Shown here piece by piece: positions 1 to 7,746 of a stretch of DNA of 64,000 bases. Origin of the DNA: CAYNFP01 sp964396655 (GTDB lineage: Bacteria; Bacillota_I; Bacilli_A; RF39; UBA660); the NCBI GenBank assembly GCA_964396655.1, contig CAYNFP010000003.1, positions 88,355-152,354 on the forward strand, read 5' to 3'. A model generated the notes under the pieces. The model was not told where the DNA came from. It ran no database searches and saw nothing but the letters and a program-made list of their open reading frames with translations. Position 1 is the first letter of the stretch, and each line of letters opens with the position of its first letter. The translations under genes and the position numbers were made by a program.

Positions 1-2
1 TG

Positions 3-530
3 ATAAATAAAGTGAGTATTTGTAGTTATAAAAATAGAGGTATGTTCTTAGAAAATTTATTAAATGAGAGTAATACTTATTATGTTATGACTGACAAAGC
101 TTTAATATTTAAAAAGCCAACGCCAATAAAAATACTTAATGTGAGTTATCCCAATAATAAAGCAATTATAAATAAGGCGGTATTTGAAAATATTTCTACC
201 TTGGATTATAATGGTTTATACAAAGGAAAATATATAGAGTTTGACGCTAAAGAAAGTAAGAATCCCTCATGTTTTCCATTATCAAATATTAAATCTCACC
301 AAATTAATCACATTAAGAATGTTATAAAGCATGGTGGAATAGTATTTTTAATAATATATATGTGTAATGAATTTTATTTGTTAAAAGGAGAAACACTAAT
401 TGAGTTTATTAATTCTAATATTCGTAAATCCATTCCTATAGATTTTATAAAAAATAGTACATTTAAAATAAAAGAAAAATACACACCTAGATTAGATTAT
501 TTAAGTATAGTAGATAAAATATATTTTTAA
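3..530 (+). CDS. recU: RecU Holliday junction resolvase (5' end outside window)
   Basis: RecU cleaves Holliday junctions during recombination and chromosome segregation in Firmicutes. The visible part matches from the NRGM block onward: GMFLENLLNES, KKPTPIKILNV, the DYNG and YIEFDAKES nuclease blocks, SHQINH, and the C-terminal PRLDYLSIVDK ending. The acidic residues of the LEN, DYNG and IEFDAKE blocks are the expected metal ligands. The frame is open to the window edge and the N-terminal PNG-type segment of the family is missing, so the true start lies upstream. The GTG at 12 is probably not the start. Only 10 bases separate it from the PBP gene, the classical recU-ponA pairing. Confidence 0.9.
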   Translation: MNKVSICSYKNRGMFLENLLNESNTYYVMTDKALIFKKPTPIKILNVSYPNNKAIINKAVFENISTLDYNGLYKGKYIEFDAKESKNPSCFPLSNIKSHQINHIKNVIKHGGIVFLIIYMCNEFYLLKGETLIEFINSNIRKSIPIDFIKNSTFKIKEKYTPRLDYLSIVDKIYF

Positions 531-540
531 GGAGCTGAAT

Positions 541-3372
541 ATGAAAAAAATTGATTTTAATAAAATTAAAAAGCAAGGATTAAAAAAACTAAAATTTAAA
601 AAAGAAAAAAAAGAACAAATAGAAATAGAAGATGAAGTTAGTACTGCAAAAAAGAAAAAGAAAAAAGCAAGAATTGGATATTATATATTAATAGGAATTA
701 CTTTTTTTGCAATATGTATGTTTATAGGTGCAATTGGATTTTGTTATTATATATATAAAAGTGCACCTGAATTTAATCCTTCTCAGTTATATGAAAAAGA
801 CGCATCTTTGATTTATGACGCTAGTGGAAACTTAATTGCTACATTAGGAACAGAAAAAAGAGAAAAAGTTTCATATGATGAGTTGCCTGAAGTATTAGTT
901 GATGCAATAGTTGCAACAGAAGATTCCAGATTTTTTCAACATAATGGATTTGACTTTCCTAGATTCTTAAAAGCTTCATTACAACAAGTTTTAGGTAATG
1001 GTGGTGCTGGAGGAGCTTCTACTATTACAATGCAAGTTTCAAAAAATGCATTCACTTCTACTGAAGCAAGTGGTATCGCTGGTATTATAAGAAAATTTAC
1101 AGATATATATTTAGCTGTATTTAAAATAGAAAAGAAATATACAAAACAAGAGATTTTAGAATTTTATGTAAACAGTTATTATTTAGGAAGTGGTTCATAT
1201 GGTGTTGAACAAGCTTCTCAAACATACTTTGGTAAAAACGTTAAGGATTTATCATTACCAGAAGCTGCTTTGATAGCAGGATTATTTCAAGCGCCTGGGG
1301 CATATGATCCTTATTTAAATCCTAACGATGCTGAAGCAAGAAGAAATCAAGTATTAAATTTAATGGTTAGACATGGATATATAGATTCTGAGACAGCAGA
1401 AGAAGCAAAGCAAATCAGTGTAAAAAGTTTGCTTGCATCAGATTCATACTCTGTACTTAATAAATATCAAGGATTTATCGATACAGTTGTTCAAGCTGTA
1501 ATTGATGATACAGGAAATAATCCATATAATGTTCCTATGATAATATATTCTACTATGGTTGCCTCTAAACAAGATGTTATTAATGGTTTATATGATGGAA
1601 CTTCTGGATATAAATTTAAAGATAATTTAATTCAAGTTGGTATTGCTGTATTAGATAACAAAACTGGAGCCATTATTGCAGTTGGTGCTGGAAGAAATAA
1701 AACTAAAGAGATGACTTTCAATTATGCCACCATGACAAATGCCCACCCCGGTTCTACTGCAAAACCAATATTTGAATATGGTCCAGGTATTGAAAATAAT
1801 AAATGGTCTACTTATACTCCATTCTTTGATGAACCTACTAATTATACTGGTGGAGGAACAATTAAAAACTGGAATAATAAATATGAAGGAATGATGACTT
1901 TAAAAGATTGTTTAAAAAACTCTAAAAACACTTGTGCTGTTCAAGCGTTTCAGAAAGTTGATAATAAAATAATTTTTGATTATGTAACTTCTGTTGGAAT
2001 AACTCCAGAATCTAGTAATGGTTATATTGGAGAAGCACATGCAGTTGGAGCATTTACTGGAGTATCTCCGGTAACGTTAGCTGGGGCTTATTCAGTATTT
2101 GCAAGTGGAGGATATTATACAAAACCATATTCTTATACAAAAATAGTATATAGAGACTCGGGTGAAGAAATTGATCAAGATATCACAAGGACAAAAGTAA
2201 TATCTGCTCAAACTTCATATTTAATAACTACTATTTTATATGGAGTTACTCCTAGTGTAGCGACAGTATCCGGAACTAATGTTGCAACTAAAACTGGAAC
2301 AAGTAGTTATGATGATGCTTTACTTAAAAAATATGGTCTTTCATCTTCTGTAATAAGAGATTCATGGGTAGCAACATATACACCAGACTATACAATAACA
2401 TTCTGGTATGGTTATGATTCATTAGATGATGAACATTATGCATGTAAATGTTATAACATTATGGGAGCTGCAACAACTCAAAGAAGAACAATTCAAGGAA
2501 TATTAGCTAAAGGAATATTTGAAAAGAATTCTAAATTTACTTCACCTGGAGGAATAACCAGTGCAAAAGTTGAACTTGGTACTATTCCTGCTCAAAGACC
2601 TAGTGAATTTACTCCAGCTAGTTTAATAGAAACTCATTTATTCTTAAGTGGTAGTGAACCTACTGAAACTTCTACAAGATTTTCAAAATTAACTTCTCCA
2701 TCCGATTTAAATTTAACTGAAGTTGGAACTACCGTACATGCATCTTGGACTTCTCCAGGAACACCAACAGCAGTAGATTCTACATATCTAGAAAGTTATT
2801 TTAACAGCGGTTATGGAAATTATGCTGCAAAATATTATAATTTAAGATTACAATATAATACTTCTAATATAGGAACTTTTGGATTTAATATATATTTATT
2901 AAAAGGAAGTACTCTTCAATATGTTGGATGGACTAGTAATACAGAATACACAATTGAATTAACTGAATATTCTGGCACTTGGGACGCAGTTGTTGTCAAA
3001 TCTGCCTACTCTATATTTAAAGCTAATGCAAGTGAAGGAATACAGGAAAATTTAAGTTCATATCAAGAACCTGTAACAATAAATATTCAAATGAAAAGTT
3101 TGACTCTCGCTAAAGATGCTTCTTGGACAGGAAGCACTAAATCTGATATTGATTCTATTGTAATAAATGATGAAACAATTAGTTCATATGATGCTACATT
3201 ACAAATTTCTACTATAAAATCAGGCACACAAGAATATGCAATTTCAGATATGCTTTCTACTCCAGGAACTTATACAGTTAGTTATTTAGTTACATTTAAT
3301 TATGACGCTTCTGGAGTAAACAAAAAATATACAAAAAGTGCTGCACAAACTGTAACAATTACTCAATCTTAA
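541..3372 (+). CDS. ponA: Bifunctional class A penicillin-binding protein (PBP1A type)
   Basis: Membrane-anchored enzyme that polymerises and cross-links peptidoglycan. A Lys-rich cytoplasmic tail (residues 1-45) precedes one transmembrane helix (about 46-72). The GT51 glycosyltransferase domain has the catalytic Glu in ATEDSRFF (E127) and the STITMQ block. The transpeptidase has SxxK at S405 (GSTAKP), SKN at 461 and KTG at 584. From about residue 720 there is a Ser/Thr/Tyr-rich fibronectin-III-like tail ending near 943, longer than in minimal PBP1 proteins and probably wall-facing. The RBS AAGGAG sits before the ATG. It follows recU directly and ends in a hairpin terminator. Confidence 0.95.
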   Translation: MKKIDFNKIKKQGLKKLKFKKEKKEQIEIEDEVSTAKKKKKKARIGYYILIGITFFAICMFIGAIGFCYYIYKSAPEFNPSQLYEKDASLIYDASGNLIATLGTEKREKVSYDELPEVLVDAIVATEDSRFFQHNGFDFPRFLKASLQQVLGNGGAGGASTITMQVSKNAFTSTEASGIAGIIRKFTDIYLAVFKIEKKYTKQEILEFYVNSYYLGSGSYGVEQASQTYFGKNVKDLSLPEAALIAGLFQAPGAYDPYLNPNDAEARRNQVLNLMVRHGYIDSETAEEAKQISVKSLLASDSYSVLNKYQGFIDTVVQAVIDDTGNNPYNVPMIIYSTMVASKQDVINGLYDGTSGYKFKDNLIQVGIAVLDNKTGAIIAVGAGRNKTKEMTFNYATMTNAHPGSTAKPIFEYGPGIENNKWSTYTPFFDEPTNYTGGGTIKNWNNKYEGMMTLKDCLKNSKNTCAVQAFQKVDNKIIFDYVTSVGITPESSNGYIGEAHAVGAFTGVSPVTLAGAYSVFASGGYYTKPYSYTKIVYRDSGEEIDQDITRTKVISAQTSYLITTILYGVTPSVATVSGTNVATKTGTSSYDDALLKKYGLSSSVIRDSWVATYTPDYTITFWYGYDSLDDEHYACKCYNIMGAATTQRRTIQGILAKGIFEKNSKFTSPGGITSAKVELGTIPAQRPSEFTPASLIETHLFLSGSEPTETSTRFSKLTSPSDLNLTEVGTTVHASWTSPGTPTAVDSTYLESYFNSGYGNYAAKYYNLRLQYNTSNIGTFGFNIYLLKGSTLQYVGWTSNTEYTIELTEYSGTWDAVVVKSAYSIFKANASEGIQENLSSYQEPVTINIQMKSLTLAKDASWTGSTKSDIDSIVINDETISSYDATLQISTIKSGTQEYAISDMLSTPGTYTVSYLVTFNYDASGVNKKYTKSAAQTVTITQS

Positions 3373-3391
3373 AAGGCAATTGCCTTTTTTA
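3371..3391 (+). terminator. Intrinsic terminator after ponA
   Basis: AAAAGGCAATTGCCTTTT is a perfect palindrome followed by further T residues, right after the ponA stop codon. Confidence 0.8.
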
Positions 3392-3446
3392 TTTGACTTT
3401 TATATTTTCTTTATTTATAATAATTAATTGTTTTAAGGAGATTTTT

Positions 3447-4019
3447 ATGAAATTAAAAAAGATTACTAATGAAGAAACTATTAAAAATGAAGACTATTTT
3501 GTGGAGCAATTAAAAAATAATAGAAATTTTAAAGTATGTTATATGATACATAACGCTTATTGGCCATTTTTTATAGAACTAAATGACCGTTTTTCTTGTT
3601 GTAGAATTGATTTTTTTGGCTCTGGTGTAGCATATTTAGAAATAGCTAATCACTCAAATTTTTATAAAAAACCTCAAAATGATTATGATATAATAATTTT
3701 AGAAGCTAATACTAGTAATGAATTTTACGAAGATAATATTGAATATTTAAAAGCTTGGAGCAAAACTATTTCAAGTATAGAGAAAAAAAGAGTAACAATT
3801 GGTTATACAAGATTTTTACCCAAAGAAAAAAGAACTGAAGGAAATACAAAAGAATTAAATATTATTTCATATAATTCGGAATCAGAATGTGACTATGAAG
3901 ATAAAGTTTTAATATCATCTTCATATTCAACATTCAATGAAGTAGATCTTTTAAATTTTGTTGCAGAAAAACATGATAGTTTAAATGGAAGACAATCTTT
4001 AAATAGAATTAGAAAATAA
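3447..4019 (+). CDS. Hypothetical protein, 190 aa
   Basis: I do not recognise this protein. The start is set at the ATG preceded by TTTTAAGGAG six bases upstream. A longer reading from 3393 would start in the ponA terminator and add only hydrophobic residues. The protein has no signal peptide or membrane helix. It has a Trp/Phe-rich middle (YWPFF), a central DYDIIILEA strand and a polar C-terminus ending RIRK. It lies alone between the ponA terminator and a bidirectional terminator, so it is probably transcribed from its own weak promoter or by read-through from ponA. Confidence 0.6.
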   Translation: MKLKKITNEETIKNEDYFVEQLKNNRNFKVCYMIHNAYWPFFIELNDRFSCCRIDFFGSGVAYLEIANHSNFYKKPQNDYDIIILEANTSNEFYEDNIEYLKAWSKTISSIEKKRVTIGYTRFLPKEKRTEGNTKELNIISYNSESECDYEDKVLISSSYSTFNEVDLLNFVAEKHDSLNGRQSLNRIRK

Positions 4020-4030
4020 TATTTATACTG

Positions 4031-4067
4031 AAAAACAAAGAATTATTAAATTCTTTGTTTTTTTTAA
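4031..4067. terminator. Bidirectional terminator between convergent genes
   Basis: AAACAAAGAATT pairs with AATTCTTTGTTT across a four-base loop. There is a T-run on the plus strand and an A-run on the other side, so it can stop both the plus-strand hypothetical gene and nth. Confidence 0.8.
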
Positions 4068-4071
4068 TATA

Positions 4072-4692
4072 TTATTTTATTTTATCCTTTGAAGGGCACT
4101 TTTCTTTAAAAGGGCATTCTTTGCAATTAGGTTTTTTACTTACACAAGTATATCTTCCAAATAATACTAATTGATGACCTAATTTACTAGAAATAAAATC
4201 TTTAAAATATTCATAAAGTTTATTCTCTATTTTTAATACATCATCATTTTCATCAGCTATCCCTAGTCTTTTTGATACTCTGGTTACATGTGTATCTACT
4301 GCTATATAAGGTTCATCATATAATACTGATAATATAACATTAGTACTTTTTCTTCCAACACCAGGAATACTTTCTAGTATTTCTCTATTATTTGGTACTT
4401 TATCATATTTAATTAATTCTTTTACTATTTCTTTAAAGTATTTTGCTTTTACTTTATATAATCCAAAACTACAAATTAAATTTGAAATTTCTTCTACAGA
4501 TAATTCATTTAGTTTTTCTAAAGAGTTATACTTTTCATATATTGGTTTCATAACCATATTAACTCTTTTATCAGTAGTTTGAGCACTTAACATAGTACTT
4601 AGTACTAACTCATAATCTTTATTGAACTCAAGTTCTGTTTTGGGGTTTGGATATAATTTATTTAATCCATTTATAATATATTTAGCATTCAT
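4072..4692 (-). CDS. nth: Endonuclease III (base-excision repair)
   Basis: DNA glycosylase/AP lyase for oxidised pyrimidines. The helix-hairpin-helix motif (PGVGRKSTNV) carries the catalytic Lys, and VDTHV carries the catalytic Asp. A C-terminal 4Fe-4S loop has the spacing C-x6-C-x2-C-x5-C (CVSKKPNC...CPFKEKC). I chose the ATG at 4692 (MNAKYI...), giving 206 aa, the usual length. In-frame ATGs at 4698 and 4701 and an even longer reading exist, but they would extend further into dnaD, which already overlaps by 11 bases. dnaD-nth adjacency is classical for Firmicutes. Confidence 0.93.
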   Translation of the reverse strand: MNAKYIINGLNKLYPNPKTELEFNKDYELVLSTMLSAQTTDKRVNMVMKPIYEKYNSLEKLNELSVEEISNLICSFGLYKVKAKYFKEIVKELIKYDKVPNNREILESIPGVGRKSTNVILSVLYDEPYIAVDTHVTRVSKRLGIADENDDVLKIENKLYEYFKDFISSKLGHQLVLFGRYTCVSKKPNCKECPFKEKCPSKDKIK

Positions 4693-5287
4693 TGTCATCA
4701 TCCAACCAATTATAATCAAATACTTGAATATCATCATTATTTGATTCTTTATTATTATTATTTATTTTTTTCTTTGTCCATTCATAAATTATTTTATCAA
4801 TATATCTTAAATTAGTAACTCCATTCAAAACCGCTTCTTTTAAAGCACCTTTTATAGTGTCTTCAGATATATTATTTTGTAACCATTTACCTATAGTTTC
4901 ATATTCAATTGGTGATAAAGTCCTACCAAATTCACTTTCAAATAAACCATATATATCAGTTTCTTTTTTAACTTCAGGCATATCAACTAGTAATTTATTA
5001 TAAAATATATCTAAAGATATTTCTTCTGTTATTTTATCATTAACTTTTTTTATTACAACTTCAATTAATCCTTTTGAGTTAAGATTATCAAAAGCTTCCA
5101 ATATTTCTTTTTCTTCTAAAGAAATATATTTATGAATTAAATTCATATTTAATTCATTATTTACATTAATAAAATATAACAATAATAAAAGTTCATTAAC
5201 TGATATATTAAATTTCTTAATATTTTTTAAGATTAAACTGTTTATTACAAAATCTTTTTCTTTAATTATCTCTTTTAATCTATCCAT
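4682..5287 (-). CDS. dnaD: DnaD-family primosomal protein
   Basis: Helicase-loading/primosome protein. The N-terminal winged-helix part (about 1-90) is followed by a DnaD/DnaB2-type domain with the characteristic Y-x3-I-x3-W motif (YIDKIIYEW) near residue 170, and then an Asn-rich acidic tail. It overlaps cca by 8 bases upstream and nth by 11 bases downstream, so the three are translationally coupled. In Bacillus the same dnaD-nth pair lies beside ponA-recU; here it lies in the opposite orientation. Confidence 0.85.
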   Translation of the reverse strand: MDRLKEIIKEKDFVINSLILKNIKKFNISVNELLLLLYFINVNNELNMNLIHKYISLEEKEILEAFDNLNSKGLIEVVIKKVNDKITEEISLDIFYNKLLVDMPEVKKETDIYGLFESEFGRTLSPIEYETIGKWLQNNISEDTIKGALKEAVLNGVTNLRYIDKIIYEWTKKKINNNNKESNNDDIQVFDYNWLDDDNEC

Positions 5288-6368
5288 TAAATCCTCCTTT
5301 TATAAGGTACTCTTTAATATCATTATACTTATTTTTTAACTTACCTTCAACAATATCTTCTTTTATTTTATTATTTATTTTATTAATCTCATTATAATTT
5401 TTATTATTTAAAATATTTTGAATTTCATTAAATTTAATTTTAATTTCAGATTCACTTTTTATAGAAAGTTTTTTATATCTTAATTTTATTTCTTTAGCAT
5501 CTATTTTTAATATCTCAGAGGCTATCAAAGAGATCTCTAAACCATAATTAAACAAATCCATATTACTGATAATATTATTTTTAATAATCTTTTTTAATGA
5601 ACTAATAATATTAATTTCTTCTTTAGAAAAGTTATAGTTTTTACTAAAGTGTATTTGAGCCCATATTCCAAGATAATTACTACATTCATTAATATTCTCA
5701 TATATTATTCCAAAAGAATCTAGTAAATCATTTTTATTTATAAAATCTAAAAAGATTAAATAACCTTTTTCTTTAAAAATTCTATCTATTTCCTCTTTTT
5801 TCTTTGGATAATTTATTTTTTTAATTAGTTCTTTATTATTTATTATAAATTTTAATAAACTATTTTCTAAATTAAAGTTTAAAATACTCATAAATCTTAA
5901 TGCTCGAAGTATTCTAGTAGAGTCTTCAGTAAGTCTAATAGATATATCCCCTATTACTTTAATTTCTTTATTTTTGATTTCATTTAAGCCATTTAATGGA
6001 TCAATTATTTTACCTTTTTTATCCATATAAATAGCATTTATAGTAAAATCCCTTCTAAGAGCATCTTCTTCTAAAGAAGCCAAATAGTTAATATTAATTG
6101 GTTTATTATTTTTATAGTCTAATTCTTTTCTATATGAAGTTATTGATATGTTATATTTTCCTTTTGTGAATTTAATACATCCATAACTTTCATATATTTT
6201 AGATTTAGAAAATATATTATTTAATGTTTCTATAGTAGCATTTGTAGATATATCAATATCATAAGATTTTTTATTCAAAACAAAATCTCTTACATATCCT
6301 CCCACTATATATGCTTCATATCCTAACGATTCAATTTTATTTAAAATATTATATATTTTTCTATTCAT
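5280..6368 (-). CDS. cca: tRNA nucleotidyltransferase (CCA-adding) / poly(A) polymerase family
   Basis: Class II nucleotidyltransferase that adds or repairs the CCA end of tRNA. Visible motifs are GGYVRD near residue 23, the metal-binding DIDIS, RRDFTINA, and the EDSTRILRALRF block that contacts the nucleotide. The C-terminal half is helical, very Lys/Ile/Asn-rich and less conserved. At 362 aa it is slightly shorter than the Bacillus enzyme (about 397) and lacks an HD domain. CCA addition is more likely than polyadenylation, but sequence alone does not separate the two fully. Confidence 0.85.
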   Translation of the reverse strand: MNRKIYNILNKIESLGYEAYIVGGYVRDFVLNKKSYDIDISTNATIETLNNIFSKSKIYESYGCIKFTKGKYNISITSYRKELDYKNNKPININYLASLEEDALRRDFTINAIYMDKKGKIIDPLNGLNEIKNKEIKVIGDISIRLTEDSTRILRALRFMSILNFNLENSLLKFIINNKELIKKINYPKKKEEIDRIFKEKGYLIFLDFINKNDLLDSFGIIYENINECSNYLGIWAQIHFSKNYNFSKEEINIISSLKKIIKNNIISNMDLFNYGLEISLIASEILKIDAKEIKLRYKKLSIKSESEIKIKFNEIQNILNNKNYNEINKINNKIKEDIVEGKLKNKYNDIKEYLIKGGFNG

Positions 6369-6382
6369 ATTTTTTTAGATAT

Positions 6383-6406
6383 CTAAAAAAAAAGCCTTAG
6401 GCTTTT
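6383..6406 (-). terminator. Terminator of the HU gene
   Basis: On the minus strand AAAAAGCC-TA-AGGCTTTTTTTTT forms a short GC-cored hairpin with a long U-tract, immediately after the HU stop codon. Confidence 0.85.
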
Positions 6407-6679
6407 TTAGTTTAAAGCTTCTTTTAATTTGCTTCCAGCTTTAAAAGTTGCAACTGTTTTAGCAGCAATTTTGATTGGTTTTTTATTTAATGGATTAATT
6501 CCATTTCTTGCAGCTCTTTTCTTAGCAGCAAAAGTTCCAAAACCAACTAGAGTAACTTTACCTTGTTTTTTAAGGCCAGTTTTAACTCCTTCAAGAGTAG
6601 CATCTAATGCTCTAGTTGCATCAGCTTTAGTTAATCCAGCTTTTGCAGCAACAAATTCTACTAATTCTTGTTTTGACAT
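6407..6679 (-). CDS. hup: HU-family DNA-binding protein
   Basis: Histone-like nucleoid protein that bends DNA non-specifically as a homodimer. At 90 aa it is the standard length, with the GFGTFAAKKRAARNG arm and the INPLNKKPIKI beta-ribbon (Pro of the NPLN turn) clearly visible. The RBS GGGAGGT lies 7 bases before the ATG. It is monocistronic, with its own promoter (6731-6759) and terminator. Confidence 0.97.
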   Translation of the reverse strand: MSKQELVEFVAAKAGLTKADATRALDATLEGVKTGLKKQGKVTLVGFGTFAAKKRAARNGINPLNKKPIKIAAKTVATFKAGSKLKEALN

Positions 6680-6730
6680 CGTAATTACCTCCCGTTACAA
6701 TATTTAAGCACATATTATGCTTACATTTTA

Positions 6731-6759
6731 ATTCTACACATAAATTCCCCATAAATCAA
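6731..6759 (-). promoter_or_regulatory. Sigma-A promoter of the HU gene
   Basis: On the minus strand TTGATT, a 17-base spacer and TAGAAT are followed by about 45 bases of leader and a strong RBS. Confidence 0.7.
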
Positions 6760-6810
6760 GCATTATCAACAATTTTTTTAACTTTCTTGTTAATTTTCAT
6801 TAAAATCAAT

Positions 6811-6913
6811 AAAAAAAAGAACCGGCAGTGCTTATATGACTGAGTTAACACATAACTCTTATATTCAATAATTGAATAAATCACATAAGGCTTATATGCC
6901 GGTCCTTTCTAAT
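6811..6913 (-). ncRNA. Candidate structured small RNA (~100 nt), class unknown
   Basis: The minus-strand transcript folds into a closed multi-branch shape. P1 pairs ACCGGCA (6897-6903 side) with TGCCGGT (6821-6827 side). P2 is nine pairs with one G-U (6881-6889 with 6831-6839). P3 is a hairpin over 6863-6877 and P4 is GAGTTA/TAACTC over 6842-6858. An eight-U tail (6811-6818) follows P1 directly, as in an intrinsic terminator. A promoter sits at 6920-6948. P2 pairs perfectly only on this strand, because the complement gives an A-C mismatch. It lacks the SRP RNA tetraloop signature and does not look like 6S RNA, tmRNA or a known riboswitch. Confidence 0.6.
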
Positions 6914-6919
6914 ATGCTC

Positions 6920-6948
6920 ATTTTAGCATATATTTATAATCTAGTCAA
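6920..6948 (-). promoter_or_regulatory. Promoter of the candidate small RNA
   Basis: TTGACT, a 17-base spacer and TAAAAT with an extended TGC element. Predicted start is near 6913, ten bases before the structured region. Confidence 0.6.
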
Positions 6949-6959
6949 TAATTTATTCT

Positions 6960-7637
6960 TTATTTACCAAATTCTTTTGATGGAAATTTGCTTTCAAAAA
7001 CAATATTAGGTTTGATTCTTTTATAAAATTTTTCATCATTAGTATTATATTTTTTATATAAAGAATTTGCTATTATATCAGCCCATTGAATTAAATAACA
7101 ACTTTCGGATTCAAAATAATTAATTTCAAATTCTATTCTTTTGATATCACTTTTCGTTTCCAGTTGTTCTAATACTAGTTTATTATACAGATATGGTTTT
7201 AATGATAATCTATTTCCAATCTTTACCGATCTATTGTCTAAATATAAGTTAACTTTTTCAATATTGGGATTATCATATAACATTTTTTTAACCATTAATT
7301 GTATTAAATAATTAAAACATGCATTTTTATCATCCGGCTTAGATAGTAACATAGTAGTTTGTTTTAAATCTAAAACGATATATCTTATTTTAATATCTCT
7401 TAACAAAATTTTATCAATTAATTCATTCCGTTGTTCCTGATTTAAACGAAATCCTTTTAATTCTGTTGTTTTAGAAATATAATTTTTTTCTTTAAATCTG
7501 TTTATTATTCTACCTGCTCTTTTGGAAATCGAAGATTTAATATTTTGATTAATTTCTAAACCGCAAATTAAAAAATATCTACCCATTCCAGTACCTAAAT
7601 TTCCTGATTCATCAATATATAAATTAATTTCTTTCAA
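6960..7637 (-). CDS. DUF3800 domain protein
   Basis: The YIDESGN start, the YLDNRS block and the WADIIANSLYKKY block near the C-terminus are the DUF3800 hallmarks, a family with an RNase-H-like fold and conserved acidic residues that suggest a metal-dependent nuclease. At 225 aa the family is complete. DUF3800 genes are often mobile or defence-associated, but here it is a single gene with its own promoter between spoIVA and HU. No partner is visible, so the biological role is open. Confidence 0.75.
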   Translation of the reverse strand: MKEINLYIDESGNLGTGMGRYFLICGLEINQNIKSSISKRAGRIINRFKEKNYISKTTELKGFRLNQEQRNELIDKILLRDIKIRYIVLDLKQTTMLLSKPDDKNACFNYLIQLMVKKMLYDNPNIEKVNLYLDNRSVKIGNRLSLKPYLYNKLVLEQLETKSDIKRIEFEINYFESESCYLIQWADIIANSLYKKYNTNDEKFYKRIKPNIVFESKFPSKEFGK

Positions 7638-7672
7638 TTACTCATCACTTCCAGTTTTATAATAATGAACTA

Positions 7673-7701
7673 ATTATAACATCTATAAAATCTATTGTGA
7701 A
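7673..7701 (-). promoter_or_regulatory. Promoter of the DUF3800 gene
   Basis: TTCACA, 17-base spacer and TATAAT on the minus strand, about 35 bases before the start codon. Confidence 0.6.
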
Positions 7702-7721
7702 TCAAATAGAAAGAATTTTAT

Positions 7722-7746
7722 AAAAAAAGCTTCAAAAGAAGCTTTA
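7722..7746 (-). terminator. Terminator of spoIVA
   Basis: On the minus strand AAAGCTTC-TTTT-GAAGCTTTTTTT, overlapping the spoIVA stop codon. Confidence 0.85.

Noticed and set aside
6429..6707. Open frame antisense to HU
   Set aside because: It mirrors the HU gene, has no RBS, and HU is certain.
6821..6903. Ordinary terminator of the DUF3800 gene
   Set aside because: The structure begins 57 bases after the gene, has four helices, and a promoter lies between them; a plain terminator would not need this.
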